Below are positions 46,420 through 58,477 of a stretch of DNA of 64,000 nucleotides, in pieces; position 1 is the first letter of the stretch; each line of letters begins with the position of its first letter. Position numbers and translations under genes: made by a program. The notes under the pieces were generated by a model. The model made no database searches, was not told the DNA's origin, and was given only the letters and a program-made list of their open reading frames with translations. The stretch comes from Erigeron canadensis (Eukaryota; Streptophyta; Magnoliopsida; Asterales; Asteraceae), in contig NC_057761.1 in NCBI RefSeq assembly GCF_010389155.1, positions 42,394,213 to 42,458,212 of the forward strand, written 5' to 3'.

Positions 46420-47370
46420 GTAAGTACATACACTTCACCTCCATCTTCTTCTATATATATATATATATTTTCAGAAAAACAAGTACTGCTATTTTTAATT
46501 CTCTATACTCTATAGTATAAGCAGTTTCTGATAGAGTGTTTGTTATTGATTGTCGGCTTAAAAAGAAAGAAATAAAAAGATAAAACACAAAAAAGGGCAC
46601 TCCCAAATTACCCCTTTTACTTCCATTTAAGCTTCTAAGAATATGCTAATCTATTATGGGCTTCAAAGATTTTAATTTGGAAGACTAAAATATGATTAAA
46701 GTTTTAAACTTTATGTTGAAATGAATATAACTTGAATATGACTATGATGAATGGTTGCTTTTGAGTATGGTGAATATCATTTCTTTGGTTAGAAGTTCAA
46801 TCATATGATTTAACTTCTCCCTTAAATTGTTGGTTAAAGTTTCATTTTAGTGTTTTTATTTTGTGTATAGCTCACTTGTGGTATTGGGTGTGTACTATTA
46901 ACCATAGACTTTTGGACGCAGCGATATCAGGTGTCGCCCATACCCGTTGTTTGTTGATTCTAGTCTTACCTCAGACAGTTGATGTAGATAATAGGTGGTT
47001 AGGACTTAGGAGTGTAAAAGTTTGTGACTTTCCAAAAAAGTAGATTTTATTGTAGTATATTTTTTTCTTTGTGTATAGTTGACTATATTATTTGAAATTT
47101 GATTGTATGAGCTCAAGTTGTAGTATTTCTTTAAATTTTCAGGATCATCCAGATGTTAAAATAACTAATTGTATGCTTTGTTTAATCCAGGGCTACATAT
47201 TAACTTTCCCTGTGTTGTGTTTCGAGAAGTAGATGCATGTTTGATAATATTAGATTAGGAGAGATGAGTTGCGGTCCTTGCTTTGAAAAGTCTTAGCTTT
47301 GTATGGTTCATTTCGGTGAGATAGTTGGAAGGCCGAGAATAATCTCTTAGTATTTCAAAAGATAGCTAAG

Positions 47371-50300
47371 ACGGGGTCATTCTGTTGTGTGGCTGCAAGG
47401 CCACATGCGTCTAATGCAGCTAGTCGTGACTGGTCTATGGGTCCACACGAGCCTTACTGGAGAACCAACACAAGTTTTTCACCCCCTCCACCAAGATGGG
47501 ATATCCGGTACCACTCTGAAGGGCAATCATTTGGTTCGCAGGAGGGTAGCCAGTTGTATGGGTCTTCCACATCTTCAAACAGTAGAGGAAGTAGGAGTTG
47601 GTTAAGAGCAGCTTGTCGACCAAATCATCGACATTCTGCTTCTGATGGAGCTGGACTGTATGTTAGTAGCCCATCTGAATTTTCCCCAACTCAGCAGTGG
47701 ACCCCTCCAACCATACAAGAAATCAGTATTGATGAATTTGAAAATTCATTCCGGGGAGGTAATTTTTAATTGTTCGTGTGTTATTCTGTGATGGACAGGA
47801 TATAGATTGGTAACTTATCAACATCTTTATTAACTTGTCTATTTATTAGTTTAATCTTGATTTCTAGTTTCATGTTCTGCCACATGTTTAGATCCATTGA
47901 ATTCTATAGAGGATACTAAACTAAAATAAGATGATAAACAAGCCTGTACGGATCATTGTTTATCTATCTGTTTTGTTTAAATGTTTATCAAAATTCTTAC
48001 TCATTGGGTTTTCCACGAATCTAGAGCATATAGTACTTATTTCTTGGTGCTGTCTGGATGCAGCTATTTGCAATGAACTATCATCTTGCAATGTCTATAT
48101 ATTTAGGCGTTTTGTTTAAACGCTAGTTGCAATGAACATCTGGGTGATGTATGTTTAACTGGTATGAAGTTTGGTTTTTGAGTCTTTTTTGATTGAAATT
48201 ACAATTGTTTTATGCCATGTTATTTATAAGAATTCCATTTCTAGTAATTATGTAGCGTTGTATCTGAATTTAAATTTTTACCAACATTAACTATGAGCTG
48301 AAAGCATACATCCAACTTATGAAAATGGGAAGTTTAAACATGTTCCTGCTTTTCTGCCAACTTTCAATTTTTATTTTTATTTTTTTGAAGTTGCCATTTC
48401 AACTTAAACTGCCTATCTAACACTTAAAACCCTGTAAATCATTTTATCCAAGTTACATTTTGTTGAAACGCTGACCAATTATGTAGTTCTTAGATGAAAT
48501 CTGTTCTGGGTCAACCCATTTTTATATGTATCCAAAACCACTCTGTTTTCTGACCCGTTGCACAACCTGGCTGACCCAATCATTTACTCCAACCCCCCAA
48601 CCCCCCAAGATTCATTTTTACTCTAGTGTTTATGTTATTCTTCACACTGTTTTCGACTAGTCTCAGTTCTTTATGTACCGTTATTTATGTATGCAATTTC
48701 ATATGCATATTCTTGTGCATTCTGGTATTGACATCTTATTTGCATACTGCAGAGTTTTCAGTGACTGAAATTATAACAGAAACATTCAATATATATAAAC
48801 CCTTTAGTTGTTTTCTTTAGGGGTGAGCAAAAACCGAACCGAAAACCGAAAAAACCATAAAAACCGAAAAATCCGAACCGAAAAAACCGAAAACCATTGG
48901 TTTTGGTTTTCTAAAAACCGAAAGTTATGGTTCGGTTTTGGTTTCTAATGAAAAGCCGAAACATAAAAACTGAACCGAACCAAAAATATATATTCTTTAC
49001 TTTATTTTATATTTATATCATTTTATTATTAATTTGTAAATATGTTAATATATTCGCATTTTTTAGTGTATATAATAATATCATTTATATGTTTAAGTGA
49101 AAATACGCAATAAGATTGATTTAGTTTAATAAATGTATAATTAAACAACGCGTAAAAGATATAAATAGTTATATATAAAATTCGTTTGAAGTTTGTACAA
49201 CTTATTTTTATGGATTTGTTGTCATTGTTGTGGTGTTATTGTTGCTAATATTGTTTTGAAAACTTGTTGAAACTAATTATGGTGTAATTATAGGGTATAA
49301 ACTTATAAACATTTCAAGTTCAATTTGACCCAAACCACAAGTGGTTAAAAACCGACTAAAACCGAAAAACCGAACCGAAATAAACTCAAACCAAAAAAAC
49401 CAAAACCGAAAAAACCGAAAACCAATGGTTTTAGTTTTTAAAAACCGAATTATAACGGTTTGGTTTTGGCTTTAGTCAAAAACCGACCCAAACCGAACCG
49501 TACTCACCCCTAGTTTTCTTATTATTGCATGTGGTGGTCATTGGTTTTTCACGAGGACTTTTGTCAAATAGCTATACAACTTTGTGATGATGACCCTGTT
49601 ATTTATATTCTTTTCACTGTATTTCTAGGTCTAGGTCTGGCCTAGACTGCCATGCTAGATTATTAAAGTGCCTCATATTATGTATCATTGCATGGTCTGA
49701 TATCTTCTCTGTTACAAATTATGTTTGCAGTTGTAGGGCCTTCATCCTTTTCACCAACTATAGAGGTACCTTATTGACTCTGATATAGTAATTTACATTT
49801 TTCTGGGTTTTGGTCTAACGAGTGTTGTTTTCAGGGAATTTCAGTTTCAGCCCCGCTAGATAGCAGAGGTTCAATCTCATCCCGTTCAGACAGTAGTGAT
49901 TATGAAGCAATGGTTAAATCACAGTCCTCATATCGTAACCTCGCAACCCGTCGTTGCTTCATGTCGAAACCGGTTCATCCTTTGACTTGTCCAACTGAAC
50001 AAGATGGGCCCGTAATTGCAGATTTTGATGAGCCCCAAAGAGACAGACAACGGTTTAGTACTGCTAGTTGTGATGTTGATTTGACTGATGTTTCTGAATC
50101 AATTGAACCTGATTCACTTAGCCACCCGTCGGTTAACCAATCCCATTTTTACAAATGTGGTTTATGTGAAAGATTTCTCTCCCAAAGATCACCCTGGAGT
50201 TCACGTAGGATAGTTAGAAGTGGTGACATGCCAGTCACTGGAGTTCTTTCATGCCGCCATGTTTTCCATGCTGAATGCTTAGACCAAACAACACCAAAAG

Positions 50301-50671
50301 TGCGAAAAAACGAACCGCCCTGTCCTATATGTGCCAAAGCTGATGAAGAAACATCTCCTGATCCACGGGGTCTTTCAAAGTTGAGGAACAGTTTTCCTAG
50401 ACTAAGACCTTTCCGTGAAGATGGGCCGTCTAGACCCTGGGGGTGTACCCAGGCAGGCAATTGTGTTGAAGGCGCTCTAACTGCACCTGCAAGAAACACC
50501 ATGTTGCTACTTAACAGGAATCGAGCTAAAAAGAGCCTGTCCTCAAAGGGTAACTCAAGTAAGAAAAGTGAGTCTTATTCATCACAACTACGTATTGGGT
50601 TGGGTGACACGGGATCCCTTGGGTCTTCAAAGACAGCATCTGGCTCAGGCAAAAAACCAATAAATTTGTAA
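47371..50671 (+). CDS. RING-H2 finger protein, putative E3 ubiquitin ligase; start codon unresolved
   Basis: Coding exons: about 47371-47758, 49731-49765 and 49835-50671. The RING-H2 domain lies near 50156-50331: CGLC, then SCRHVFHAECL and CPICAK, giving the C3H2C3 zinc pattern of ubiquitin ligases. The rest is Ser-rich and low-complexity. The reading frame is open back to a stop at 47317-47319 but has no ATG there. The sequence at 47371 reads ACG-GGG-TCA-TTC-TGT-TGT-GTG-GCT-GCA, that is T-GSFCCVAA. Relatives, as I recall them, begin MGSVCCVAA, so ACG stands where ATG is expected. The first in-frame ATG is 47437. From ACG the protein would be 419 aa, from 47437 397 aa. Alternatively an unseen upstream exon supplies the start. 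Substrates are unknown. Intron 1 hosts a hAT MITE. Confidence 0.85.
48818..49512. mobile_element. hAT MITE in intron of the RING gene, 695 bp
   Basis: The terminal inverted repeats TAGGGGTGAGCA and (reverse complement of right end) TAGGGGTGAGTA are flanked by the perfect 8-bp duplication GTTTTCTT (48810-48817 and 49513-49520). The first and last 150 bp are packed with ACCGAA/TTCGGT repeats in both directions, typical subterminal binding sites of plant hAT elements. The interior is AT-rich without transposase. Confidence 0.92.
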
Positions 50672-53600
50672 ATTGTGTAGATACTGCAACCACAAAACTG
50701 GTAATTGATTGATGTCAGGAGTGTGGGAAATGTGACTTCAACTTATTAACAGCGGTAGAAAGATTTTTGTATTGTAGGATGTATATCATCCAAAATGGTT
50801 TGTAAAATATCAATCTAATTGCTGACATTTGAAAGTAAAGTGTTGGGTTGGATCTATGTTCAAATGATTGGCTTGTGTTGGTTGTGTTTCCATTGTCATG
50901 ATCTTTTGTAGCTGTGATCTTTATGACGTTTATATCTGATGGTTAATGTGGTGGGCTAGGGTTGCATAGTGCATATGAGCTCAAACTTAACCCAGTGAGT
51001 CTGTGACCCAAGCCAAAGCTAGTATAGTTCGACGAGTTACATAAACATAATGCATATACAAGCTTGGTTAAAATAAAAGAAGTTTAATTTGATTGTTTAT
51101 ATAACTTGAAACATTCATTTGATAGAATGTTTGAAGCAAACTTTTAATTCTAGATCCTAATAAAGTTTGAGATGACCAATTTTAAGATGAGTTTTATCTT
51201 TTGTATCTCATCATGAGCCTCACAAGCATAACTACAATAGACATGTATACTACATAGGATTAAAATAGATTTGAGCTGCGTGGTTACAAGTTTTGGAAGA
51301 TGGAATACACTGAATGACTAACGCGTAAGGGAACAACCTGTATAAATGGTTATTTTGCGGAACTGCATGTTCTATACAACTAACTATTTGGAAACAAAAT
51401 ATATTGTCAGAGGGGAGAATTGACGAAAAGAACATCAACAAACTATGAAACTGAGAAATGTTTTGTAACATCAGTATCTATTTTATGTAGCGGTTTTGTA
51501 GCAAACGAATACATGTTGCAAGGGATAATCTCTGTCTTCGACACTTCGTATACACACGCTCGTCTTTTCATAACACCTCTACCCTTACGTTGTACCGTTG
51601 AATTCACAAAAATAACAAGTTTTCATTTTACAAGTATATAAAGACTGAACCCCAAATGAACCCGACATCAAATTCAATGACATTTTGATGCAGCAACCAA
51701 ATGTCTCTAGTTGGTATGATAAAGTAAATAAAAAGGTTGCTTCTTTTCTGCTAATTTTGTTGTAATGTCTCCTTCATAAATACTAGTAGACCAGAAGTGT
51801 TCATTTAATTTTTGTTACAATAACCTCTCTATATACATGTGATTGAAAACAAATGGTCGTTATCATATGTGATATGCCAAAATCGTGTCCACTGTCCACA
51901 AGACAAGACCCGCACCATTTATTATCCAAAAGACCAAAAGGCCCATTAGTCTTGAAATTTTTTGGAACCAAAAGAGGTTAAAGATAAAAGATAAAAATCA
52001 CTTATAGTAAAAACTATAGTTACTCTTTATATCAGATAATGATAATCGTTACATACATATAAAAATTGTTGTTAAAAAAAAGACTACTAAACCAAGAGCT
52101 TATAATCCATGAGTACTATTTATTTTACCATAACAGATAGGGAACGAATATATCATTCTAAAAACTAGTCTTATAATTCTTCTAAAACCATAACATGGTA
52201 ACATGTAGATTTCATTAATTTTCTTTGTTAATCTTATCCTTATTTTTAACATTTGTCATTTTCCAAAGTACACAGTGTTCCAATGTGTAAACAGTGTTCC
52301 AAAGTACAGTGTTCCAATGTGTAAACAGAATGTTGTTTTGTATATATGAATATTAAGGACTTACATATCGATTAATATATATCTGGTTTATCATTTTACT
52401 TGTATTAGTTTTGTGATCATAGTTCTATGATGTAAATATATAGAAAATGTACGATCTTACATACATGACATGACTTGTAAACAAAATGAAGAAACTTGTG
52501 GTCAGTATTCCCTTAATTGAGAAATGTTTTCGTTCAAAGTTAATTGCATACTTATCCGGTATCATTTTTAATTGAGTTTTGCTAGCTATATATAGTTTTC
52601 ACTCACTTACTTACTAACATAAACTAGCTAGTACTATAAAATTATTTAAAAGTACTAATTTGAGTATATATAGGATTTCTTTCTTTTGTATCTCATTAAT
52701 AAATCAAATATCAATTAAAAATTTTAGACAAAGCGTTTTGAATATAATGGAAGCCATCAAATATCGATTATGATTTTTTCTCGACTTTGTTACTTTAGTA
52801 AACAAATTTAGTCAAAAAAGAGCATTTATGCCTATATATATGATAGATGAGTGCACTATGTTTTCAGCTTTCTAATGCACGTACTCCATGTGAGGTATGG
52901 ACCCAATTGTTTCATTCCTATCTTTTCCTATTTCCAGTAAGTAACAAGTGTTAGTACTGAAATAAAATGTTAGTGTACATATAACACATATGCTACCTTG
53001 AATAGCTTATATAATACAAACAAAAACTTTTACGATCAAAGTTGAAAAGAGAAGATCTGACAAGTCAAAATATGATTTTTACTATGAGATGGAGATAGTA
53101 ATAAATTAGCATATATTGTTGGTATTTCAGTAGCTTTTGGAAGGTTGCTTTCACTAATGAACATAAGTGTACTCTTTCTAGGTTTGGTGCAAGTAATTTC
53201 TGCTTATCATTTGCTGCTTGTAAGTTGTAAACTTCTACCTTTCTCTCCATCTCTAAAAAATATATATGTTTGAGAAAAATCTACGTTACACCATATGACT
53301 TAGACGATTCAACTATCTTCGTCTGTGCTTGAAATAGAGGGTTTGCTAAAAAAAATATAAAGGTTTTCGTTAAAATGCATTAAATAGTTATACACTTATC
53401 AAAAAATTCAGTTACTGGGCTTTTGATATAAAAAGGTCAATTTTTTATGCACATTAAGTAAAGATCTAATGACTTTATTCAACATTTTCCTAACAAAAAT
53501 AACTTGACTTTTTAAAATAAAAAATAAAAAGGAGACAATGGTGATGCATTCTCCCATTGACAAAACAGTGGAGACAAAATAAATAGAATGAAAGTAACAT

Positions 53601-54059
53601 ATTGGACCAACCATGTGAGTTTGTAAACCTAGAAAAACCTAACTATCACTCACAACATGCTGTTATCCATTTGTTTTTAATTTTTGAGCTGTCACACCAT
53701 ACAAATTTTCAAACAGTACAACTTGTTTAGTGGATATATAGTTGAGGATCGATAGTGCTCTCTACCTCATGTCATTGGCATTCATACAATATATCTATCA
53801 TAAGTTAATTTGGACATCAACTCCTTGTGGAGAAATGGTAATTCTCAATTATCATGATATGTTAGTTTTTAGTAGGATTTAAAGATTCATGTTTCACTCA
53901 TTTATGGTCTACTATTTAATATATATATATATATATATAAAATTTTTTTTTTTTCTAATAAAAAGTATAACCTGGCTAGATTTCTATAAATCACAAATAC
54001 AACAGACATTTAGGAAGTCTTTCTATGAGGCTTGATTTGGGTATTCACAGATTCAAGTC
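50672..54059. other. Gene-free region after the RING gene
   Basis: The 3' UTR of the RING gene probably ends by about 50850. A short imperfect tandem repeat lies at 52264-52328 (CAGTGTTCCAATGTGTAAACAG twice). (TA)n occurs near 53922. Short open frames have no domain. No gene or bounded transposon recognised. Confidence 0.45.
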
Positions 54060-54240
54060 TGAGGAGCAGAATTTACTCATATTAATCGTTGTGTCTTCGG
54101 ATGGACTAGTAAGGTTTTTCTCCATCGGGTATTTGAAATAGGCAATTCCTACTTCGAGAAAGCTCTCTAGCGCAACCTGATTGATCTCCCGCTATTAAAT
54201 CGTGAAACGGGGTTACAAGCGAAATTCACCTTTTAAAAAA
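54060..54240 (+). mobile_element. SINE 3' fragment
   Basis: ATCGGGTATTTGAAATAGGC, AAGCTCTCTAGCGCAACC and the end GCGAAATTCACCTTTTAAAA match the 3' body of the SINEs at 45800-46140 and 56615-56900. The promoter boxes are missing or decayed. Confidence 0.5.
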
Positions 54241-55064
54241 AAGCTACTCGTTATTGTCAAGACGACCTACAACCCATATTGCAACATCCAAAAAGAAAGT
54301 GTCATGCTACTTTCACAGACATATGCAAGTATACACTACCATCTGAAACATAATAAAAAATTTATACAGACTTGATTAATAAGAATGGGAGGTCCCGAAT
54401 TGCTAATCGGTTAGTTTGGCAAAAGTACATTAAAAAAATAAATGGTTATGAAGCACTCCACACCACGAGCACACTTGAGGTGTTAAAGACTGCGCATGAA
54501 CATAAGTATTTAAAACCTATTGTGTCGTCAGTTTGTTGATTAATAATATATATTCCTTTCATCTCAATTTACATGCCATATTTAGATTTTTTTTTTTTTT
54601 TTAAAGTTAACTTTAAACGTGAATATTTTTGTTTGTGTTATATAATATTTGATGGAAAATTTATATTGGGTTTTAATTTTATTTACATTAATATAATTTT
54701 TATCAAATGTTAAATAAAACAAGCAAAACTATTTATAGTTAAATTTAAATAAACAATACTTAGAAGAACCAGATCTTTATTTTTATATATATACTAAAAG
54801 ATAATTGACCAAACTTCAATTGATTAATTAAAACTTTCGATTTTCTAAATGATCAAATAAACATGTGACTTAATTCAATTTATTAAAATCAGCTTATGTT
54901 GTCGACAAAACAAATATGTCTCTAGATAAATACAATATAGATAAACATAATTATTAATTAAGTTATAACTCTAGATAAATATAACTATTAAATAAGTTAT
55001 TTTTTTGTTAATTTAAAAAAAGAATGTCAATCTTAGGCATAAGAACCACAATCTAGATTCTTTA
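54241..55064. other. Gene-free sequence with a possible second Helitron start
   Basis: At about 54772 A|TCTTTATTTTTATATATATA followed by CTAAAAGATAATTGACC looks like another Helitron 5' end, with no 3' end of its own before the next element. The rest is AT-rich. Confidence 0.4.
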
Positions 55065-56243
55065 TCTTTATATATACTATAAGACAGTTGAACTAATAAT
55101 TTATTAACCAATCACATCGGATTTCATCAAATTGACTTTTAATGATGTCATCATTTAGATAAACTACAAATTAAAAATCTTAATAATCATTATCCAAATA
55201 TATTATTATATTAATATTTATATTAATTTGTAAAAAAAGTCTCATTATTTACACTTTTTTGTTTTCCATCAATAATTTACACTTTTTAGCCCCGAATACT
55301 TAATTTATATTTATTTTTAGCCGTCAACTTGAGAGAATTTTTTAAAATTTATAATCATTTAATTAAATAAATTTTTTTTAACATATCAAATATTTTATAT
55401 AAAAAATTATTTCAAAACCTAATGACTTAATAACAAATATTAGATTAGATTTTTATAATTATAAATATTAATATTTAGTTTAATATTAGATATAAATACA
55501 ATGTTAGCTTTAGATATATATCCCAAACATAATAACAGATAACGATATATAACATCATTGTCTTAAACACAATAGGAATCACAGGATATGGGGCGATCAT
55601 AGAACCAAACACGATTTACAATAGAGGGTTACTTAAATCCTAAATCCAAATCAATATAAACTCCATTCAAAATTCATTCTATCTCTCAATCAAAAAGGTA
55701 CATAATTTTCTCCTTTTTCGTATATTAGTTTTGCATTTTAATGTTTAAAGTTACAGTTGTCACTCAAATCAAGAGTCCTAACTGTTATCAATGAATATAA
55801 AAATAATCCTAATTGTTATCATATTATCATAGAACAAGTGATTGATAATAAACCTATGCGTGTTATGGACGTGCATCATGATTAAATCCATATACCTAAA
55901 TGTCAAGTACAAGATCACAAATATGTTTATATTTTTATTCTTAATTATCTTTCATAATAATATCACATTATGAGTACGTCTGGTTTCCAAATATTCTATA
56001 ATGGATAAATTATTATATATAGCATGTGCCTTGTGTAATGACTACGGCAAACAATTTCATTAATATGTCTAGGCTAATAATGACAGTGACGAACCTATGA
56101 TTATTGTACTATAACTTGCAAAATATAACACTTAAAACCGTATTTTTTTCAAAATTATAAGCTTTTATGACTTAAATGTATGATCTAATATTGATAATAT
56201 CGTAAATCCCGTGTCTAATGTTGGACACGGGTCTAATATCTAG
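55065..56243 (+). mobile_element. Helitron, about 1.18 kb
   Basis: The 3' end is exemplary: a perfect 8-bp hairpin CCCGTGTC...GACACGGG (56208-56231), 8 nt, then CTAG|T (56240-56244). The likely 5' end is A|TCTTTATATATACTATAAGA at 55065. No Rep/helicase is encoded, so it is non-autonomous. Confidence 0.75.
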
Positions 56244-56614
56244 TAATAAACTAAATACACTAAGTATATAATAAAAATAGAATATGATGTATCTTTTTTA
56301 AAAATTAACCTAATAATCCTCCTAGCTATTAGATTATGACACTTGGCAAGATCAAATGATGAAATTAAAAGAGAGAATAAGTAATTTACACTTATCATGT
56401 TTTAAGGTTGTAGGACTTACGAGGACTATTAGGTTAATTTTTAGAAAGAGTTATCATTTCCCGTAAAAATATACAGTTAATTTAGTATACAATACATTTT
56501 AATCATACATAAAAATACACATATTATACAATATAGTATAACATATATTATTGCAAATGGTTATAGATGGTATATATTGCTTTTTTTTTAATTATATAAT
56601 TATATTGAAGTACT
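56244..56614. other. Gene-free sequence
   Basis: AT-rich spacer; nothing recognised. Confidence 0.4.
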
Positions 56615-56900
56615 TCTTTTATAACTCAATGGTTGAGCACCGACTTTACATGCTGGAGGTCTTGAGTTCGAAACATGGAAAAGACATTTAAAGGAATTTC
56701 AAATAAAGTCCTCAAGTGAAGCATGTTTGAGTCTTGCAGAGGGGGCAGAGTTTTACCCTAATTAAATGTCGTACTTTCCGGCGGTTTAGTTGGGGGTTTC
56801 TCTTCCTACTAGGTATTGTGGGTGAGAGGCCTCTCTAGCGCGGACCCGGTTAAGACAACGTGAGCTAGATCCCCTGTTGCGAGCAAATGATCCACATCTT
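56615..56900 (+). mobile_element. tRNA-derived SINE
   Basis: The A box region AACTCAATGGTTGAGCACCG (about 56625-56644) and the B box GGTCTTGAGTTCGAAAC (about 56658-56674) form a tRNA-like internal promoter with correct spacing. The body contains CTCTAGCGCGGACCCGG and TTAAGACAACGTGAGCTAG. It shares its 3' body with two other copies in the window. Confidence 0.7.
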
Positions 56901-56901
56901 A

Positions 56902-56932
<31 letters not shown>

Positions 56933-56933
56933 G

Positions 56934-57290
56934 GTGGGTTAGATTAGGGACTCCTTAAATTAGGAACTATTAAGGACACGTAACGTACACATGTGTAAAT
57001 TGTGGTAGCGGTTGTCGCCGTCGCCAGAGGATCATGGTGGTGGTGGTGGTGATGGTGGTTGTATAGCTTACACATGTGTAACATACACATGTGTACAACT
57101 TACACAAGTTGTACTTACACATGTGTAAGTCGTGGTGACGGTGGTCGCCGGCGCCGAGGGATCATAGTGGTGGTCGGAGATGATAGTGGTGATGATGGTG
57201 GTGGTGGTGGTCGGAGATGGTGAAAAATGAATGATTGAGAAATGAGAAATATGCCTAATGGTCCTTAAAATAAGGAGTTTATAATTTAAC
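56934..57290. mobile_element. MITE-like element with ACACATGTGT palindromes
   Basis: It follows a (GT)n(TA)n tract. Seven CACATGTG-type palindromes occur, and two internal units (GTGGTAGCGGTTGTCGCCG... and GTGGTGACGGTGGTCGCCG...) form a tandem duplication. The ends (AGGGACTCCTTAAATTAGGA and, inverted, CCTTAAAATAAGGAGT) are weakly complementary. The same palindrome appears in the elements at 820-2064. Class not certain. Confidence 0.45.
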
Positions 57291-57514
57291 TTTTGCATAT
57301 CTATAACTCTTATAAAACAATAGTTAACCAAGCATTTTAAAGCCCTCTTGCAATCTAAAACTAATTTGAAAAATTGCCACATAAGATTTTATCTTATGTG
57401 TCAACTTCATATTTTTCTTTAAATAAACTATATATTTAGAAAACAAATGAACTATATATGTTAATATATATATATATTGTAAGAATCTAAGATCTTCCCA
57501 TTAGATAAAATGAT

Positions 57515-58461
57515 TGTGACATCCGTCACCAAAACCGATACTTTATTATAGCCTCTAACTTAAATTCCAAATTTCTTGACTAGTCAATGTGCCTATATAA
57601 TATAACAAGTGTAGAATTTTGGTGAATAAAATCAATAATTATCAAAGTAATTTTTATAATCAATACAAGTAGTAAAATAGAAATAATAATAAAATTATAC
57701 ATCAAAAATGGTGGAGTATAACATTTAGGGGGAGAGGGAAAATGATGCTCAAAACACTTTTCATTTCTTTACTAGTTGTGCCAAAACTTGTTTGTTTTCT
57801 TGGACAAATACGTGTAATTATGAAATGTGTATGCTAGCTTGTTTGTGTTGATTCTATGATGCAATAGATGTCTGTTGATATCTATTGAAGACTATTTGAA
57901 ATCTATCGACCAACTATATACTCCAGCTAGTAGTTGTTGGTATTACAGTGTGTGATTGAGATGTTGGCAAGTAGTGATGTGATTGTGTTGTTGGCAAGCA
58001 GTGATGAGTTTGTGTTGTTGGAAAACTATGATGGCATTGATCGGTATTTGGTATGCATACATGCTACTACATGTTTATATTTACACTATTGTCCAAACCT
58101 CATTTATCATGCACAACAAATTCATTTGTATTCCTATAAACCTACGAACTCACCAACATTATGTTGACATTTTCGAGCATTCATTTTCAGGTAATAACAA
58201 TGCTTAAGGAGATTGAGCATAAGGACTTTAGGAAGACTAATAAAGAGATCCTTCATGGACTCCTAGTTGCATTTAATCATTGAACTCGATTTTCTATTTG
58301 TTACATCTTTTGCTATTTGAGGCGTGTTGCCTAGACTTATACCGCTTGTGGGAATTACATTTGTTTGGATTTCAATTAGTATAACTCTATTACAAATTCC
58401 ATGTGCTATTGCTATATCTTTTCGTCATATCCTACGATTCCGCCTAAGGTGGGGTGTGACA
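57515..58461 (+). repeat. 5' LTR, 947 bp
   Basis: The first 224 bp and last 283 bp match the 3' LTR at about 97%. The middle (about 57739-58178) does not match it at all. The middle ends with CCTACGAACTCACCAACATT and TTTTCAGGT, as in the solo LTR at 39611-42140. Confidence 0.85.
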
Positions 58462-58464
58462 GAA

Positions 58465-58477
58465 TGGTATCAGAGCC
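58465..58477 (+). promoter_or_regulatory. Primer binding site
   Basis: TGGTATCAGAGCC, the standard tRNA-Met(i) primer site of plant retrotransposons, 3 bp downstream of the 5' LTR. Confidence 0.9.

Noticed and set aside
47303..47364. Start codon of the RING gene at 47303 joined by a 49-bp intron to give MVHFAKTGSFCC
   Set aside because: The frame works, but 49 bp is below the usual minimum of plant introns (about 70 bp), and the resulting N-terminus does not fit the family.
57068..57382. Minus-strand frame with Thr-rich stretch
   Set aside because: It derives from GGTGGTGGT runs and ACACATGTGT palindromes of a repeat; no gene features.
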